From: an uncultured Kineothrix sp.
GTDB taxonomy: Bacteria; Bacillota; Clostridia; Lachnospirales; Lachnospiraceae
Reading direction: 5' to 3'
Assembly: GCA_910588855.1 (NCBI GenBank)
Contig: CAJUSR010000003.1
Coordinates: forward strand, 1-64,000
Length of the DNA stretch: 64,000 bases
Under the pieces are notes generated by a model, which saw nothing but the letters and a program-made list of their open reading frames with translations, ran no database searches and was not told the origin of the DNA. How positions within the stretch are numbered: position 1 is the stretch's first letter; the number at the start of each line of letters is the position of its first letter. The position numbers were made by a program, and so were the translations under genes. Below are positions 52,127 through 61,030 of this stretch, one piece after another.

Positions 52127-53535
52127 AACAGAAGAATAAGATTATAGAAGTATATGGTTTATGGTTTGCGGATTTGATAAGTATCCTTGTGTCATTTATC
52201 CTTGCAACGTATATCCGCTTCGGGAATTTCAGGGATATGGGGGATAAGAGCATACATTTTCTTGTATGTTTATGCTTAATGCTTTTTTGTACGGTCTATA
52301 GTTTCTTTTTTGACTGGAACAGGAATTTCCTAAGAAGGAATATATGGAAAGAGGGTATGGCGGTCATCCAATACAATGTGATTATGCTTCTGGTGGTAAA
52401 TCTGTTGATGACGATGATGAAGTGGGCGGATGCCTTTTCCCGGCTGGTGCTGATTTACTTCTTTGCATTGAATATGCTTTTGTCGCTTTTGATTCATTTT
52501 ATAATAAAGAAAACGATGCATACGTATTACTCGTCGGAACAAAATTCCGTAAAGGTGCTGGTAGTTACGCAAAGCAACTTGATAGATGAAACTTTGAACC
52601 GTCTGGAAAGGGATTTGGACATTTATTATCAAATTGTTGCGCTTGCCTGCGTTGATTATAACATGGAAGGGAAGACAATCCGCAATATTCCGGTAGTGGC
52701 GGGAAAGGAAGATTTAATCGAGGTGGCTACCCAGATGGCGCTGGATGAGGCATTTTTGAATCTTCCGGGCATTTCCCAAAGCAATATGGAGAATATCATT
52801 CACGGGTTTGAGGATATGGGGGTGGACTGCCATTATAGCCTGGAACTGCCGGGGGTGGATGCCAACCGCAGCAAGGTGGAGAGCTTTGGCAATTACACGG
52901 TTATTACTTATACCAGATTCCAGAGCAGCTATAAACGGATGATGATTAAACGGGTGATGGACATTTTAGGAGGTTTGACAGGGATGGCTATTACGCTGCT
53001 GTTTTTCCCTTTTGTGGCGGCGGCTATTAAGCTGGACTCCAAAGGACCGGTGCTGTTTTCTCAAATTCGGATTGGCAGGAACGGGAGGCGCTTTAAAATT
53101 TATAAGTTCCGTTCCATGTATATGGATGCAGAGGAGAGGAAAAAGGAGTTAGAGGAGAAAAATGAGATGCAGGGGCTGATGTTCAAGATGGAGAACGACC
53201 CGCGGATTACGAAGGTGGGGGCATTCCTGCGAAAGACAAGCATCGATGAACTTCCCCAGTTCTACAATGTGTTTAAAGGGGATATGAGCCTGGTAGGAAC
53301 CAGGCCTCCCACAGCGGATGAATTTGAGAAATATAACCAATATTACCGCAGGAGAATCAGCATGACCCCGGGCCTTACGGGAATGTGGCAGGTCAATGGG
53401 CGGAGCGATATTGAAGATTTCGATGATGTGGTAAAATATGATTTGATGTATATCGACAACTGGTCTTTGCGTTTGGACATTAAAATATTGTTCCAGACCG
53501 TGGGCGTTGTGTTATTTGGAAAGGGTGCGAAATAA
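52123..53535 (+). CDS. long-type initiating undecaprenyl-phosphate glycosylphosphotransferase (WbaP/WcaJ/EpsE family)
   Basis: A 470-residue protein: four to five N-terminal helices (1-125), a CoA-binding-like middle domain (about 140-260) and a C-terminal phosphoglycosyltransferase domain with one re-entrant helix (about 285-310), KIYKFRSMYMDAEERKKELE, catalytic TSIDELPQFYNVFKGDMS and LVGTRPPTADEF, ending MTPGLTGMWQVNGRSDI. It transfers a hexose- or HexNAc-phosphate to undecaprenyl phosphate, starting the repeat unit of this part of the locus. GGAG stands 6 bases before the ATG at 52123, which overlaps the wzy stop by 4 bases. It is distinct from the short PglC at 18095. Confidence 0.9.
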   Translation: MKQKNKIIEVYGLWFADLISILVSFILATYIRFGNFRDMGDKSIHFLVCLCLMLFCTVYSFFFDWNRNFLRRNIWKEGMAVIQYNVIMLLVVNLLMTMMKWADAFSRLVLIYFFALNMLLSLLIHFIIKKTMHTYYSSEQNSVKVLVVTQSNLIDETLNRLERDLDIYYQIVALACVDYNMEGKTIRNIPVVAGKEDLIEVATQMALDEAFLNLPGISQSNMENIIHGFEDMGVDCHYSLELPGVDANRSKVESFGNYTVITYTRFQSSYKRMMIKRVMDILGGLTGMAITLLFFPFVAAAIKLDSKGPVLFSQIRIGRNGRRFKIYKFRSMYMDAEERKKELEEKNEMQGLMFKMENDPRITKVGAFLRKTSIDELPQFYNVFKGDMSLVGTRPPTADEFEKYNQYYRRRISMTPGLTGMWQVNGRSDIEDFDDVVKYDLMYIDNWSLRLDIKILFQTVGVVLFGKGAK

Positions 53536-54737
53536 TGAATTTGGTGATTGACTGTTTTAAGCAGGTGAAAGGGGCTGGAAAAAGCATAGGCATCTATAAC
53601 CTGGCAAAGAGCATTACCTGTCATTTAGGGGAACGGGCTTTGGAAGAGGCAAAACGGAAAGGGGATGCCGACAGAAAAGGCGGAAGGAAAAATGGCGGGG
53701 ATTCCGATACGATTATTGTGCTGGGGAATGCCCATAACCGGGAAGAATTTGATGTGCCCGGCGTTGTTTTCGTGGAAGTAAAGGGAAATCCGCTGAATAA
53801 GTTATACTGTATTTTTTGGGAGCTTTTCCTGGTGCGGAAATATGCAAAAAGGTATCAGGCGGACAGGGTGCTGTTCCCCCGGGGGTACCGGCCGATAGGA
53901 AGAAAAGGAAGTATCGGGATACGTAAGGGCGGCAGAAAAATAAAAGACACGATTTTGATTCATGACTTGATTCCCTTTTACTATGATAAGCATTACCCGG
54001 GATTTTTTAACCGGTTGGAGAATGCATATATCATGTACCGGCTGAAAGTATCCATGAAAAAGGCGGACAGGATTATTACGATTTCCGGATATTCCAAGGA
54101 AGATATTCTGGATAAGGCGCCGTTTTGCGGCAAAAAGATAAAGATAATCCATAACGGGCTAAACGATGTTTCGTATCATACCGAAAAGGGCAAAGGGGCG
54201 GCAGAGAAGGGGGAAGGGGATTATATCGTAGCGATGACCTCCGGGCTGCCCCATAAAAATGCAAAAGGGGTGCTGAGGGCTTACGAGGCATATTATAAAA
54301 AAGCCAGCCAGCCGCTTCGTCTGGTAGTGATTGGGATAGAGGGTATTTCCTTTTATAAAGAAATGGAGCCGGAAGCGGCAGCCCATGTGGAATGCCACAA
54401 ATTTTTCCAGGGGTTTGACGAAGTGTGCCGGGTGGTGGCAGGGGCGAAGGCTTATCTGTTCCTGTCTTATGTGGAAGGATTTGGTTTCCCGCCGCTGGAA
54501 GCCATGCAGATGGGGGTTCCGGTTGTCTGCTCCGACAGAAGCTCTCTGCCGGAAGTAGTAGGGGATGCGGGAATCCTGGTAAATCCGGATGATATGGAGG
54601 AAGCGGCAAAAGCTTTAATCCGGGTAACGGAAGAGGACGAAGTCAGGGAAGGCCTGATAAAGAGAGGGTATGAAAATATCAAGCGTTTTTCCTGGGAAAG
54701 CAGGACGGATTTGTATTGGGAGGAATTATTCCGGTGA
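53535..54737 (+). CDS. GT4 glycosyltransferase (WbaZ/mannosyltransferase-like)
   Basis: A 400-residue GT-B enzyme: LVIDCFKQVKGAGKSIGIYN, DTILIHDLIPFYYDKHYPGF, RIITISGYSKEDILDKAPF, donor domain GLPHKNAKGVLRAYEAY and LSYVEGFGFPPLEAMQMGVP with CSDRSSLPEVVGDAGILVNP. This subgroup commonly transfers mannose or rhamnose. A basic, Lys/Arg/Gly-rich insert (about residues 38-58) in the N-terminal domain is unusual. The ATG overlaps the stop of the initiating transferase by one base, so this enzyme may add the second sugar of the repeat unit. Confidence 0.85.
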   Translation: MNLVIDCFKQVKGAGKSIGIYNLAKSITCHLGERALEEAKRKGDADRKGGRKNGGDSDTIIVLGNAHNREEFDVPGVVFVEVKGNPLNKLYCIFWELFLVRKYAKRYQADRVLFPRGYRPIGRKGSIGIRKGGRKIKDTILIHDLIPFYYDKHYPGFFNRLENAYIMYRLKVSMKKADRIITISGYSKEDILDKAPFCGKKIKIIHNGLNDVSYHTEKGKGAAEKGEGDYIVAMTSGLPHKNAKGVLRAYEAYYKKASQPLRLVVIGIEGISFYKEMEPEAAAHVECHKFFQGFDEVCRVVAGAKAYLFLSYVEGFGFPPLEAMQMGVPVVCSDRSSLPEVVGDAGILVNPDDMEEAAKALIRVTEEDEVREGLIKRGYENIKRFSWESRTDLYWEELFR

Positions 54738-55885
54738 GCAGGCTGTTGATTTATGATACATCTAATTTTGTGGATTTCCCGATTGGGGGACAGTTGACAA
54801 GCATAGGGAATTTTCTCCGGTTTGTCTGTGAGGAGTATCCGGAAAGGACAAAGGATATCATGCTGGTAGGCGTGACTTTGAATCCGGGTGAAATCGGGAA
54901 AGTAAAGAAAATAAAGCTTTATGGCAGGCAGATAAAATTCCTGCCGGTGGCGGCGGCAGAAAGGGATTTGGGCAATACTTCCAAATCCTTGCGGCTTATG
55001 TATGTCAAAGGGCTTTTGAAATGCAGAAAGATATTGAAGATTACAAAATGGGATTGCAATTATATCCACACGCCGGAGGCATACGGTGTTGTAAAGTTGT
55101 TCCGAATGCAATCCCAATGCGTTATTTTCTCTCATGGCAGTTATTTCAATATGGAACGTGGGTTCCGCTTTTTTAAGAAAAATGTTTTGGTGAAAAAATG
55201 TTTTGTGGCCTATTTAAAATGGATTTTGAAAAACGCCAATTTAATCCTGCTGTTGGACAAAGACAGTTTGAAGGACTATAGGCCTTATAATACCAATCTG
55301 GTGCAAGTGGGCAATTCCATTGTCTGCCCGGAGATTCCAAAGGGGCAGCATTTCCCGGAGGGAGGGGAAGCAAAGGAGATTTTGTTTGTAGGACGGCTTT
55401 CCAAAGATAAAAGGGTGGAACCGATTATCCATGCAGTAAAGAAGGGGAAGGCATCCTTTGAGGGATTGAATCTTACGATTGTGGGCGACGGGGAAGAATA
55501 CCATAACTTAATTGCCCATGAAGGGGAAAACGTTCATTTTGCCGGGGCTGTACCTCCGGCAGAGGTAAAAGAATATATGAAAAAGGCGGATATCCTTGTA
55601 ATGAATTCTTCTTTTGAGGGGATTCCGATGACGATTTTGGAGGCTGTCAGCTATGGGCTTCCGGTTGTCAGCACCAATGTGGGAGGGATTGGAGAAACCC
55701 TTCATTTCGGCCAGGATTCGGAAGAAACAGACGGAACGGCGGAAGGGATTCTAGAAGCCATCCGGCGGATTCGCGATTACTATGACACATATTCAAAGAA
55801 TGCGTATAGAAATTCCAAAGCTTTTGATTACCGGCAGGTCAACCGGAAGGTATATGGTTTGCTTTGCAGCTATTGGAAGGAATGA
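54734..55885 (+). CDS. GT4 glycosyltransferase
   Basis: A 383-residue GT-B enzyme: LIYDTSNFVDFPIGGQLTSI at the N-terminus, CVIFSHGSYFNMERGF, donor domain EILFVGRLSKDKRVEPIIHA, TIVGDGEEYHNLIA and MNSSFEGIPMTILEAVSYGL with STNVGGIGE. The GTG at 54734 has GGGAGGA 9 bases upstream and overlaps the previous TGA; a TTG at 54716 would lie before that site. Donor unknown. Confidence 0.83.
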   Translation: MSRLLIYDTSNFVDFPIGGQLTSIGNFLRFVCEEYPERTKDIMLVGVTLNPGEIGKVKKIKLYGRQIKFLPVAAAERDLGNTSKSLRLMYVKGLLKCRKILKITKWDCNYIHTPEAYGVVKLFRMQSQCVIFSHGSYFNMERGFRFFKKNVLVKKCFVAYLKWILKNANLILLLDKDSLKDYRPYNTNLVQVGNSIVCPEIPKGQHFPEGGEAKEILFVGRLSKDKRVEPIIHAVKKGKASFEGLNLTIVGDGEEYHNLIAHEGENVHFAGAVPPAEVKEYMKKADILVMNSSFEGIPMTILEAVSYGLPVVSTNVGGIGETLHFGQDSEETDGTAEGILEAIRRIRDYYDTYSKNAYRNSKAFDYRQVNRKVYGLLCSYWKE

Positions 55886-55952
55886 AAATGGGATTTGCAG
55901 CCGCTGCAAAGTGCAAAGTGGAGGCAAAAGCAGCACAGGAATAGAGGGAAAG

Positions 55953-56978
55953 ATGGAAAAGGAAAAGTACAAAATCAGTGTCATAGTGCCTGTTTATAAT
56001 AAAAGGGAGTATCTGGAACAATGTATTGACAGTATCTTAGGGCAGAGCTACAGCAATTGGGAACTGGTGCTGGTAGATGATGAATCTACGGACGGCAGCA
56101 GGGATATTTGTGACGCGTATAGCCGGAAAGACGGAAGAATACGGGTTTTCCATCAAAAGAACGGCGGTTCCACGGCGGCAGTGTTGAAAGGGATGGAAAA
56201 AGCGGAAGGGGAATATTATGTTTTTATTGACAGCGATGATTATGTAAGCGGGGAAATGCTGGAAAAAATGGCAGAACACGCGGTTGGGAGAAAAGGGGAA
56301 ATTATCTGCTGCAATTATGTACTGGAAAAGCAGAATGAGACAGTTCCCGTCATACAGCCGTTGAAACCGGGGGTATATGAAGGGGAGCGGCTGGAAAAGG
56401 AAGTAAAGGAGCTTCTAATCGGCAATGAAAACCGGAAAATCCCCATGTCCCGCTGTATGAAGCTTTGCGAAAAATCCATATTTGACGGAAACGAAAGATA
56501 TTATGATACGAAAATCCGTATGGGCGATGACTTTAACCTGATGTTTCCGGCATTGCTTTGCAGCAGCAGAGTCGTGGTGATGGAACAGGCGTTGTTCTAT
56601 CATTACCGATATGTGGAGGACTCTATTGTACACCGTTATGATCCGGAGATTCATGACAGCGTAGAGAGGTGGTACCAATCCGCGCTGGCGGTAGTCCGTG
56701 ACAAAAAAGTGAAAGATGGGGAAAAGAAGCTTTTAAGGGAATACGGGTATATGATGATTCTGGTAATGAAAAATGAATTGAGGAATCCGAGAAAGGATTA
56801 TATGCGGAAAATACGAGGTATTTTTACTGACCCGGAAGTGAAAAAAAGAGTTGGCCGCGCGCCGTTACCTGTGGAAAACAAGGCGAACAAACTGCTGTAT
56901 CTGGGGATAAAACACCCTAACAGGATATGGCTGGGAACGTTGCGGTTGATTATGAAGCAGTATGACAAATCGCGCTAG
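55953..56978 (+). CDS. GT2 glycosyltransferase
   Basis: A 341-residue GT-A enzyme: ISVIVPVYNKREYLEQCIDS, LVDDESTDGSRDICD, NGGSTAAVLKGMEKA and donor motif FIDSDDYVSGEML; then a helical extension like that of the GT2 at 42904. GAGGG lies just before the ATG at 55953. The frame is open upstream to 55782 inside the preceding gene, without domain content. Donor unknown. Confidence 0.85.
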   Translation: MEKEKYKISVIVPVYNKREYLEQCIDSILGQSYSNWELVLVDDESTDGSRDICDAYSRKDGRIRVFHQKNGGSTAAVLKGMEKAEGEYYVFIDSDDYVSGEMLEKMAEHAVGRKGEIICCNYVLEKQNETVPVIQPLKPGVYEGERLEKEVKELLIGNENRKIPMSRCMKLCEKSIFDGNERYYDTKIRMGDDFNLMFPALLCSSRVVVMEQALFYHYRYVEDSIVHRYDPEIHDSVERWYQSALAVVRDKKVKDGEKKLLREYGYMMILVMKNELRNPRKDYMRKIRGIFTDPEVKKRVGRAPLPVENKANKLLYLGIKHPNRIWLGTLRLIMKQYDKSR

Positions 56979-57068
56979 TCGGCACCAAACCGATATGGAT
57001 TTGTTTATGCTTCCATAAGCTGTGATTATTGTGCCTGGGGTTCAAAGCCTGCAGGCTGGGAGAAAGGC

Positions 57069-58268
57069 ATGGTTATGAATATGAAACAACAGTTAGTGAT
57101 GTATTTGCATGGAGGCAGCGGGAATCATGGCTGCGAGGCCATTGTAAACAGTACATGCCATATGATAGAGGAGATTCCGAAACTTCTTGTAACGAACAGT
57201 GAGGAAGAGGACAGATTTTATTCCCTGGGGGGATTATGCGATATTTTGCAGGAAAATAAAATTGCGGAGCATTTTTTTGCCCATGTCTGGTACTATGCAT
57301 GGCGGGCTGTTTTTCATGACCCGGAGTCTTTTATGAGGTATCGTTTCCGTAATGTGCTGGGAAAGCATTTGATGCCTTTGTATGTGTCTGTGGGCGGGGA
57401 TATGTATTGTTATGATATTTCCAGGAAAGAAGCCGTCCTTGCGAACCGGACGTTCCAAAAAGCGGGGGCGAAAACAGTGCTTTGGGGCTGTTCGATAGAG
57501 CCGGATTTGCTAAGAGAACCGGAAATCGTAGACGACATGAAAAGGTACACATTGATTACCCCAAGGGAATCCATTACGGAAAATGCATTAAAAGATGCAG
57601 GGATTACGGAAAATGTAAAATATTTCCCGGATCCGGCATTTTTCCTGCAGCCGGAAGAAACCTCGTTGCCGGATGGGTTTGCGGCAGGGAAGACCATAGG
57701 TATCAATGTCAGCCCGATGATTGTACGGCATGAAAAGGTGGATGGAATTACGATACGGAATTACCGTGAATTGATGGAACATATTTTAGAGGATAAAAAT
57801 AACAGCATTGCGCTGATTCCTCATGTTATGTGGAAAAATAATGATGACCGGCTGGCATTGGAAGAACTGTATCGGGGATATGAAAAGGATGAAAGGGTAA
57901 TTTTGTTCCCCGATATGCCTTGCCAAAAGATAAAATATGTAATCTCCAAATGCCGGGCATTTATCGGCGCCAGGACACATGCTACAATTGCGGCATACTC
58001 CAGCTGCGTGCCTACTTTGGTGGTGGGGTATTCGGTAAAGGCTTTGGGGATTGCGCGGGATTTGTTTGGAAGCGAGGAAAATTATGTCCTGCCGGTGCAG
58101 TCATTGGAAGAGGCGGGGGAATTAATCCGCGCTTATGACTGGATGATGGAAAGAGAAGGGGAAATACGCGGCAGGCTGGAAAACGTGATGCCCGAATATT
58201 GCGCCAGGGCAGGGGAAGCAGGGGAAGAAATCAGGAAGATATGGAAAAGGGAAACGGAAAAACGATAA
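57069..58268 (+). CDS. polysaccharide pyruvyl transferase family protein
   Basis: A 399-residue GT-B-like protein of the CsaB/WcaK family: YLHGGSGNHGCEAIVNSTCH at the N-terminus, SVGGDMYCYD, TVLWGCSIEPDLL, LITPRESITENAL, and the C-terminal RAFIGARTHATIAAYSSCVPTLVVGYSVKALGIA. These enzymes place a ketal-linked pyruvate from PEP on a sugar of a surface polysaccharide or wall polymer. All typical blocks are present. The ATG has GGGAG and AAGG upstream; Met3 and Met5 are alternatives. Overlaps the next gene by 28 bases. Confidence 0.85.
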   Translation: MVMNMKQQLVMYLHGGSGNHGCEAIVNSTCHMIEEIPKLLVTNSEEEDRFYSLGGLCDILQENKIAEHFFAHVWYYAWRAVFHDPESFMRYRFRNVLGKHLMPLYVSVGGDMYCYDISRKEAVLANRTFQKAGAKTVLWGCSIEPDLLREPEIVDDMKRYTLITPRESITENALKDAGITENVKYFPDPAFFLQPEETSLPDGFAAGKTIGINVSPMIVRHEKVDGITIRNYRELMEHILEDKNNSIALIPHVMWKNNDDRLALEELYRGYEKDERVILFPDMPCQKIKYVISKCRAFIGARTHATIAAYSSCVPTLVVGYSVKALGIARDLFGSEENYVLPVQSLEEAGELIRAYDWMMEREGEIRGRLENVMPEYCARAGEAGEEIRKIWKRETEKR

Positions 58269-59296
58269 GCATCATTATACCGGTGTACAATGCAGAGCCA
58301 TATCTGAGGCGATGCATGGACAGCCTGAGAGGGCAGACATGGAAAGATACAGAGATTTTGTGGATAAACGACGGTTCTGCGGATGGGAGCGGAAAAATCT
58401 GCGATGAGTTTGCCAAGGACTATGAAAATGTAAGGGTAATCCATACGGAAAACAGAGGAGTTTCGGCGGCAAGGAACCTTGGGCTGGAAAAGGCGAAGGG
58501 GGAGTACGTGACTTTTGTGGATGCGGATGATTGCCTGGCGGCGGATATGCTGGAACATTTGGCATATATACTGGAAAAGACGGGCTGCGATGTAGCCGGC
58601 TGCGGTTTTTGGGAATTTGGGTCAACCCATTCTTTACAGAAAGAAAAAGAAGGCCAAAGCGAAGCGGGAACCCAGCAGGAATTGTTCTGCAATTCCCGGG
58701 GAGTTGGCCGCGAGGCCAACTCTTTAGAAGTGTTGGGCGGCTTGGAGTTTATGGAAAAAGGTATTTTAGGGAGCGATACCAGATGCTGGAGCAAGCTTTA
58801 TAGGAAGGAAGGCATTGGGGATATCCGGTTTGACAGAGGGCTTACCATCGGGGAGGATATGCTGTTTTTGCTGGAGTTGGCCAGGGCGGGCAGGACGTTC
58901 GGGAGGAGCGGCTATCGGGGATACGGCTATTTTATCAACGATGAGGGCGCCATGATGCATAAATTCAAAGACAGCTATATGGATCAGATTTTATGCTGGG
59001 AAAGGGCTTTGCCGGTATTGGAGGAAGCTTCCCCGAAGTTAAAAGATAAGGCGGAGGCAGTTTTGCTCGTGTCAACGATGCTGGTGGCCGGGAAATTGTC
59101 AATGCTTTCCGGCAAAGAGCGTAAGGAAAAACAGGTATTTGGGAAAAGATGTCTGGATGTGGTAAGGGAATACGGAGGGCATAAAGGGGCATTTGGGAAT
59201 CTGGATAGAGGATATCGGATAAAAGTATCGCTTTTTAGATGGATGCCCGGGGGATATATGTGGTTATACCATTGGTTGATGCGGGCTGTAAGATAA
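58241..59296 (+). CDS. GT2 glycosyltransferase with an in-frame palindromic insert
   Basis: A 351-residue GT-A enzyme: ISIIIPVYNAEPYLRRCMDS, WINDGSADGSGKICDEF, NRGVSAARNLGLEKA, donor motif TFVDADDCLAADM. In the C-terminal extension, residues about 150-165 (RGVGREANSLE) are encoded by a perfect 9-pair hairpin at 58701-58722, in a stretch rich in Gln/Gly/Glu that looks like an insert relative to the GT2s at 42904 and 55953. The reading frame is kept. AGGAAG lies just before the ATG at 58241, inside the previous gene. Donor unknown. Confidence 0.83.
   Translation: MEKGNGKTISIIIPVYNAEPYLRRCMDSLRGQTWKDTEILWINDGSADGSGKICDEFAKDYENVRVIHTENRGVSAARNLGLEKAKGEYVTFVDADDCLAADMLEHLAYILEKTGCDVAGCGFWEFGSTHSLQKEKEGQSEAGTQQELFCNSRGVGREANSLEVLGGLEFMEKGILGSDTRCWSKLYRKEGIGDIRFDRGLTIGEDMLFLLELARAGRTFGRSGYRGYGYFINDEGAMMHKFKDSYMDQILCWERALPVLEEASPKLKDKAEAVLLVSTMLVAGKLSMLSGKERKEKQVFGKRCLDVVREYGGHKGAFGNLDRGYRIKVSLFRWMPGGYMWLYHWLMRAVR
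58701..58722. repeat. in-frame palindrome inside a GT2 gene
   Basis: GAGTTGGCC at 58701-58709 and GGCCAACTC at 58714-58722 pair perfectly around GCGA. It lies wholly in the coding region and keeps the frame. Confidence 0.75.
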
Positions 59297-59398
59297 AGCG
59301 TTGATGCTTTTAAGAAACCCTTTCAAAAGCTGGATGTTGTATTGGCCAGGTAAATGCCGTACACTGTATAAAGATAGGGGTTGGAAGGCGGAAAAGTT

Positions 59399-60925
59399 AT
59401 GGGAAGAGTAAAGTACGCAACGAAAAATATTGCCTTTGGGTGGATGGGGAATGTAGCCACCCTTTTGCTTGGGGCGGCGCTCAGGCAGGTATTTATTAAC
59501 CGTTTAGGGGATACCTTGCTTGGGGTAAGCGATTATTATACAAGTATTCTTACGGTGTTGTCTTTGGCGGAGCTGGGGATTAGCACTGCATTTAACTTTA
59601 GTTTATACGGGCCGGTAGCGCGCAATGAAGTGGAAAAGATAAAGTCTTATATGCTTTTGTATAAGAAAGCGTACCGGGGTATAGCGGCGGCAATAGCGGT
59701 TATTGGGATGGCGATTGCCCCTTTTTTGAAGTATTTGATTAAAGAGCCGGGCAATACTTCTTTAAGGGATTTGACTATTTGCTATTTTATTGTGCTGTTC
59801 AATACAGTCAGCAGCTACTTGGTAGCTTATAAGTATAGTTTGGTCAATGCGCAGCAGAAAAACTATATCCAGACGAATGTGATTACGATAACAAAAGTAA
59901 TTACCATATCTTTGCAGATATTGGGGCTTTGGATGTTCCCCAATTTTTATCTGTACCTGATTACTTCTGTGGCGATTGAGCTGATACAGAAAATCTTTGT
60001 GAACATTTATTTAAACCGGATGTATCCGTATTTAAAAGAAAAGAAGGTGGAGAAACTTTCCGAGGAGGAAGTGGGGGGCATTGTAGGGCAGACGAAAGCT
60101 CTGGTGCTTCACCGGGTAGGGGATATGGCAAGGTCCCAGACGGACTCTATGATAATTGCCGCATTTATTGATGTTACCACCGTGAATTTTGTAGGGAATT
60201 ATAATCATGTCATTTCTTCCGCTTCTAATTTTGTCAATGTCATATTCAATTCCGTTCTGTCCAGTTTCGGCAATCTGATTGCAACGGAGAAAAGGGAAAA
60301 GCAATATTGGATGTTTAAAGTATACCGTTTTTTAGGCTGTTGGATTTACGGCTTTTCCGCCATTGGATTTTATTTGATGCTGACGCCTCTGATTATTTTA
60401 TGGGTAGGGGAAGAAAGGGCTTTGTCGGATTTGGTCATCGGCTGTATTATGTTCGACTATTATTTTAAAGGGGAACGGATTGTGCTTACCAATTATAAAA
60501 CGGCGGCAGGCGTTTTTGAACAGGACAAATATCTGCCTCTGGTGCAGGGAGCCGTAAATCTTGTAATTTCCATTGTGCTTGTGCAGAAGATTGGTTTGGT
60601 GGGCATTTATATCGGAACGATTGTATCCGGTCTTATAGCAAATATTACCAGGCCTTTTATTATCTATAAGGTATGTTTTGATGAATCTGTGGCAGGCTAT
60701 TTTAAAGACTCCCTCAAATATGTAGCGGTGAATGCGGCAGTGCTTGCTTTGCTGATATTTATAAGGGATGCTATGATGCCATCGGTGACGATTTTCATGT
60801 TTATCGTTATGGTGGGCGTGATAACTGTGGTTTATAACGTTATCTTTATCCTCATTTTTGGAAGGTGTGAGGAATTTGGGTACTTGTGGCATTTGGTTGC
60901 AGATAAGATAAGGAAGAAACTGTAA
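59399..60925 (+). CDS. wzx: polysaccharide flippase (Wzx, MOP superfamily)
   Basis: A 508-residue protein with twelve or more hydrophobic helices. The N-terminus AFGWMGNVATLLLGAALRQV with FINRLGDTLLGVSDYYTSIL and ELGISTAFNFSLYGPVA is typical of Firmicutes Wzx/RfbX proteins of the MOP superfamily, which move undecaprenyl-PP-linked repeat units across the membrane. The chosen ATG at 59399 follows GGAAGGCGG; a TTG at 59381 is rejected as it overlaps that site. With Wzy (50903) and the initiating transferase (52123) it completes a Wzx/Wzy pathway. The 102 bases upstream hold only weak promoter-like hexamers. Confidence 0.88.
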   Translation: MGRVKYATKNIAFGWMGNVATLLLGAALRQVFINRLGDTLLGVSDYYTSILTVLSLAELGISTAFNFSLYGPVARNEVEKIKSYMLLYKKAYRGIAAAIAVIGMAIAPFLKYLIKEPGNTSLRDLTICYFIVLFNTVSSYLVAYKYSLVNAQQKNYIQTNVITITKVITISLQILGLWMFPNFYLYLITSVAIELIQKIFVNIYLNRMYPYLKEKKVEKLSEEEVGGIVGQTKALVLHRVGDMARSQTDSMIIAAFIDVTTVNFVGNYNHVISSASNFVNVIFNSVLSSFGNLIATEKREKQYWMFKVYRFLGCWIYGFSAIGFYLMLTPLIILWVGEERALSDLVIGCIMFDYYFKGERIVLTNYKTAAGVFEQDKYLPLVQGAVNLVISIVLVQKIGLVGIYIGTIVSGLIANITRPFIIYKVCFDESVAGYFKDSLKYVAVNAAVLALLIFIRDAMMPSVTIFMFIVMVGVITVVYNVIFILIFGRCEEFGYLWHLVADKIRKKL

Positions 60926-61030
60926 ATAATTTCAGGTTGTAAGCGGGGTTGCCGGTTTGGGGGAGCGCTTGTATCGCCGGATGAGAAAGCCGGACGATAG
61001 AAGCAGACGAGAAGGAGGGCTGGTAAGAAG

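Noticed and set aside
59304..59335. Terminator between the GT2 and wzx
   Set aside because: Only a six-pair A/T-rich stem without a T tract; not convincing.
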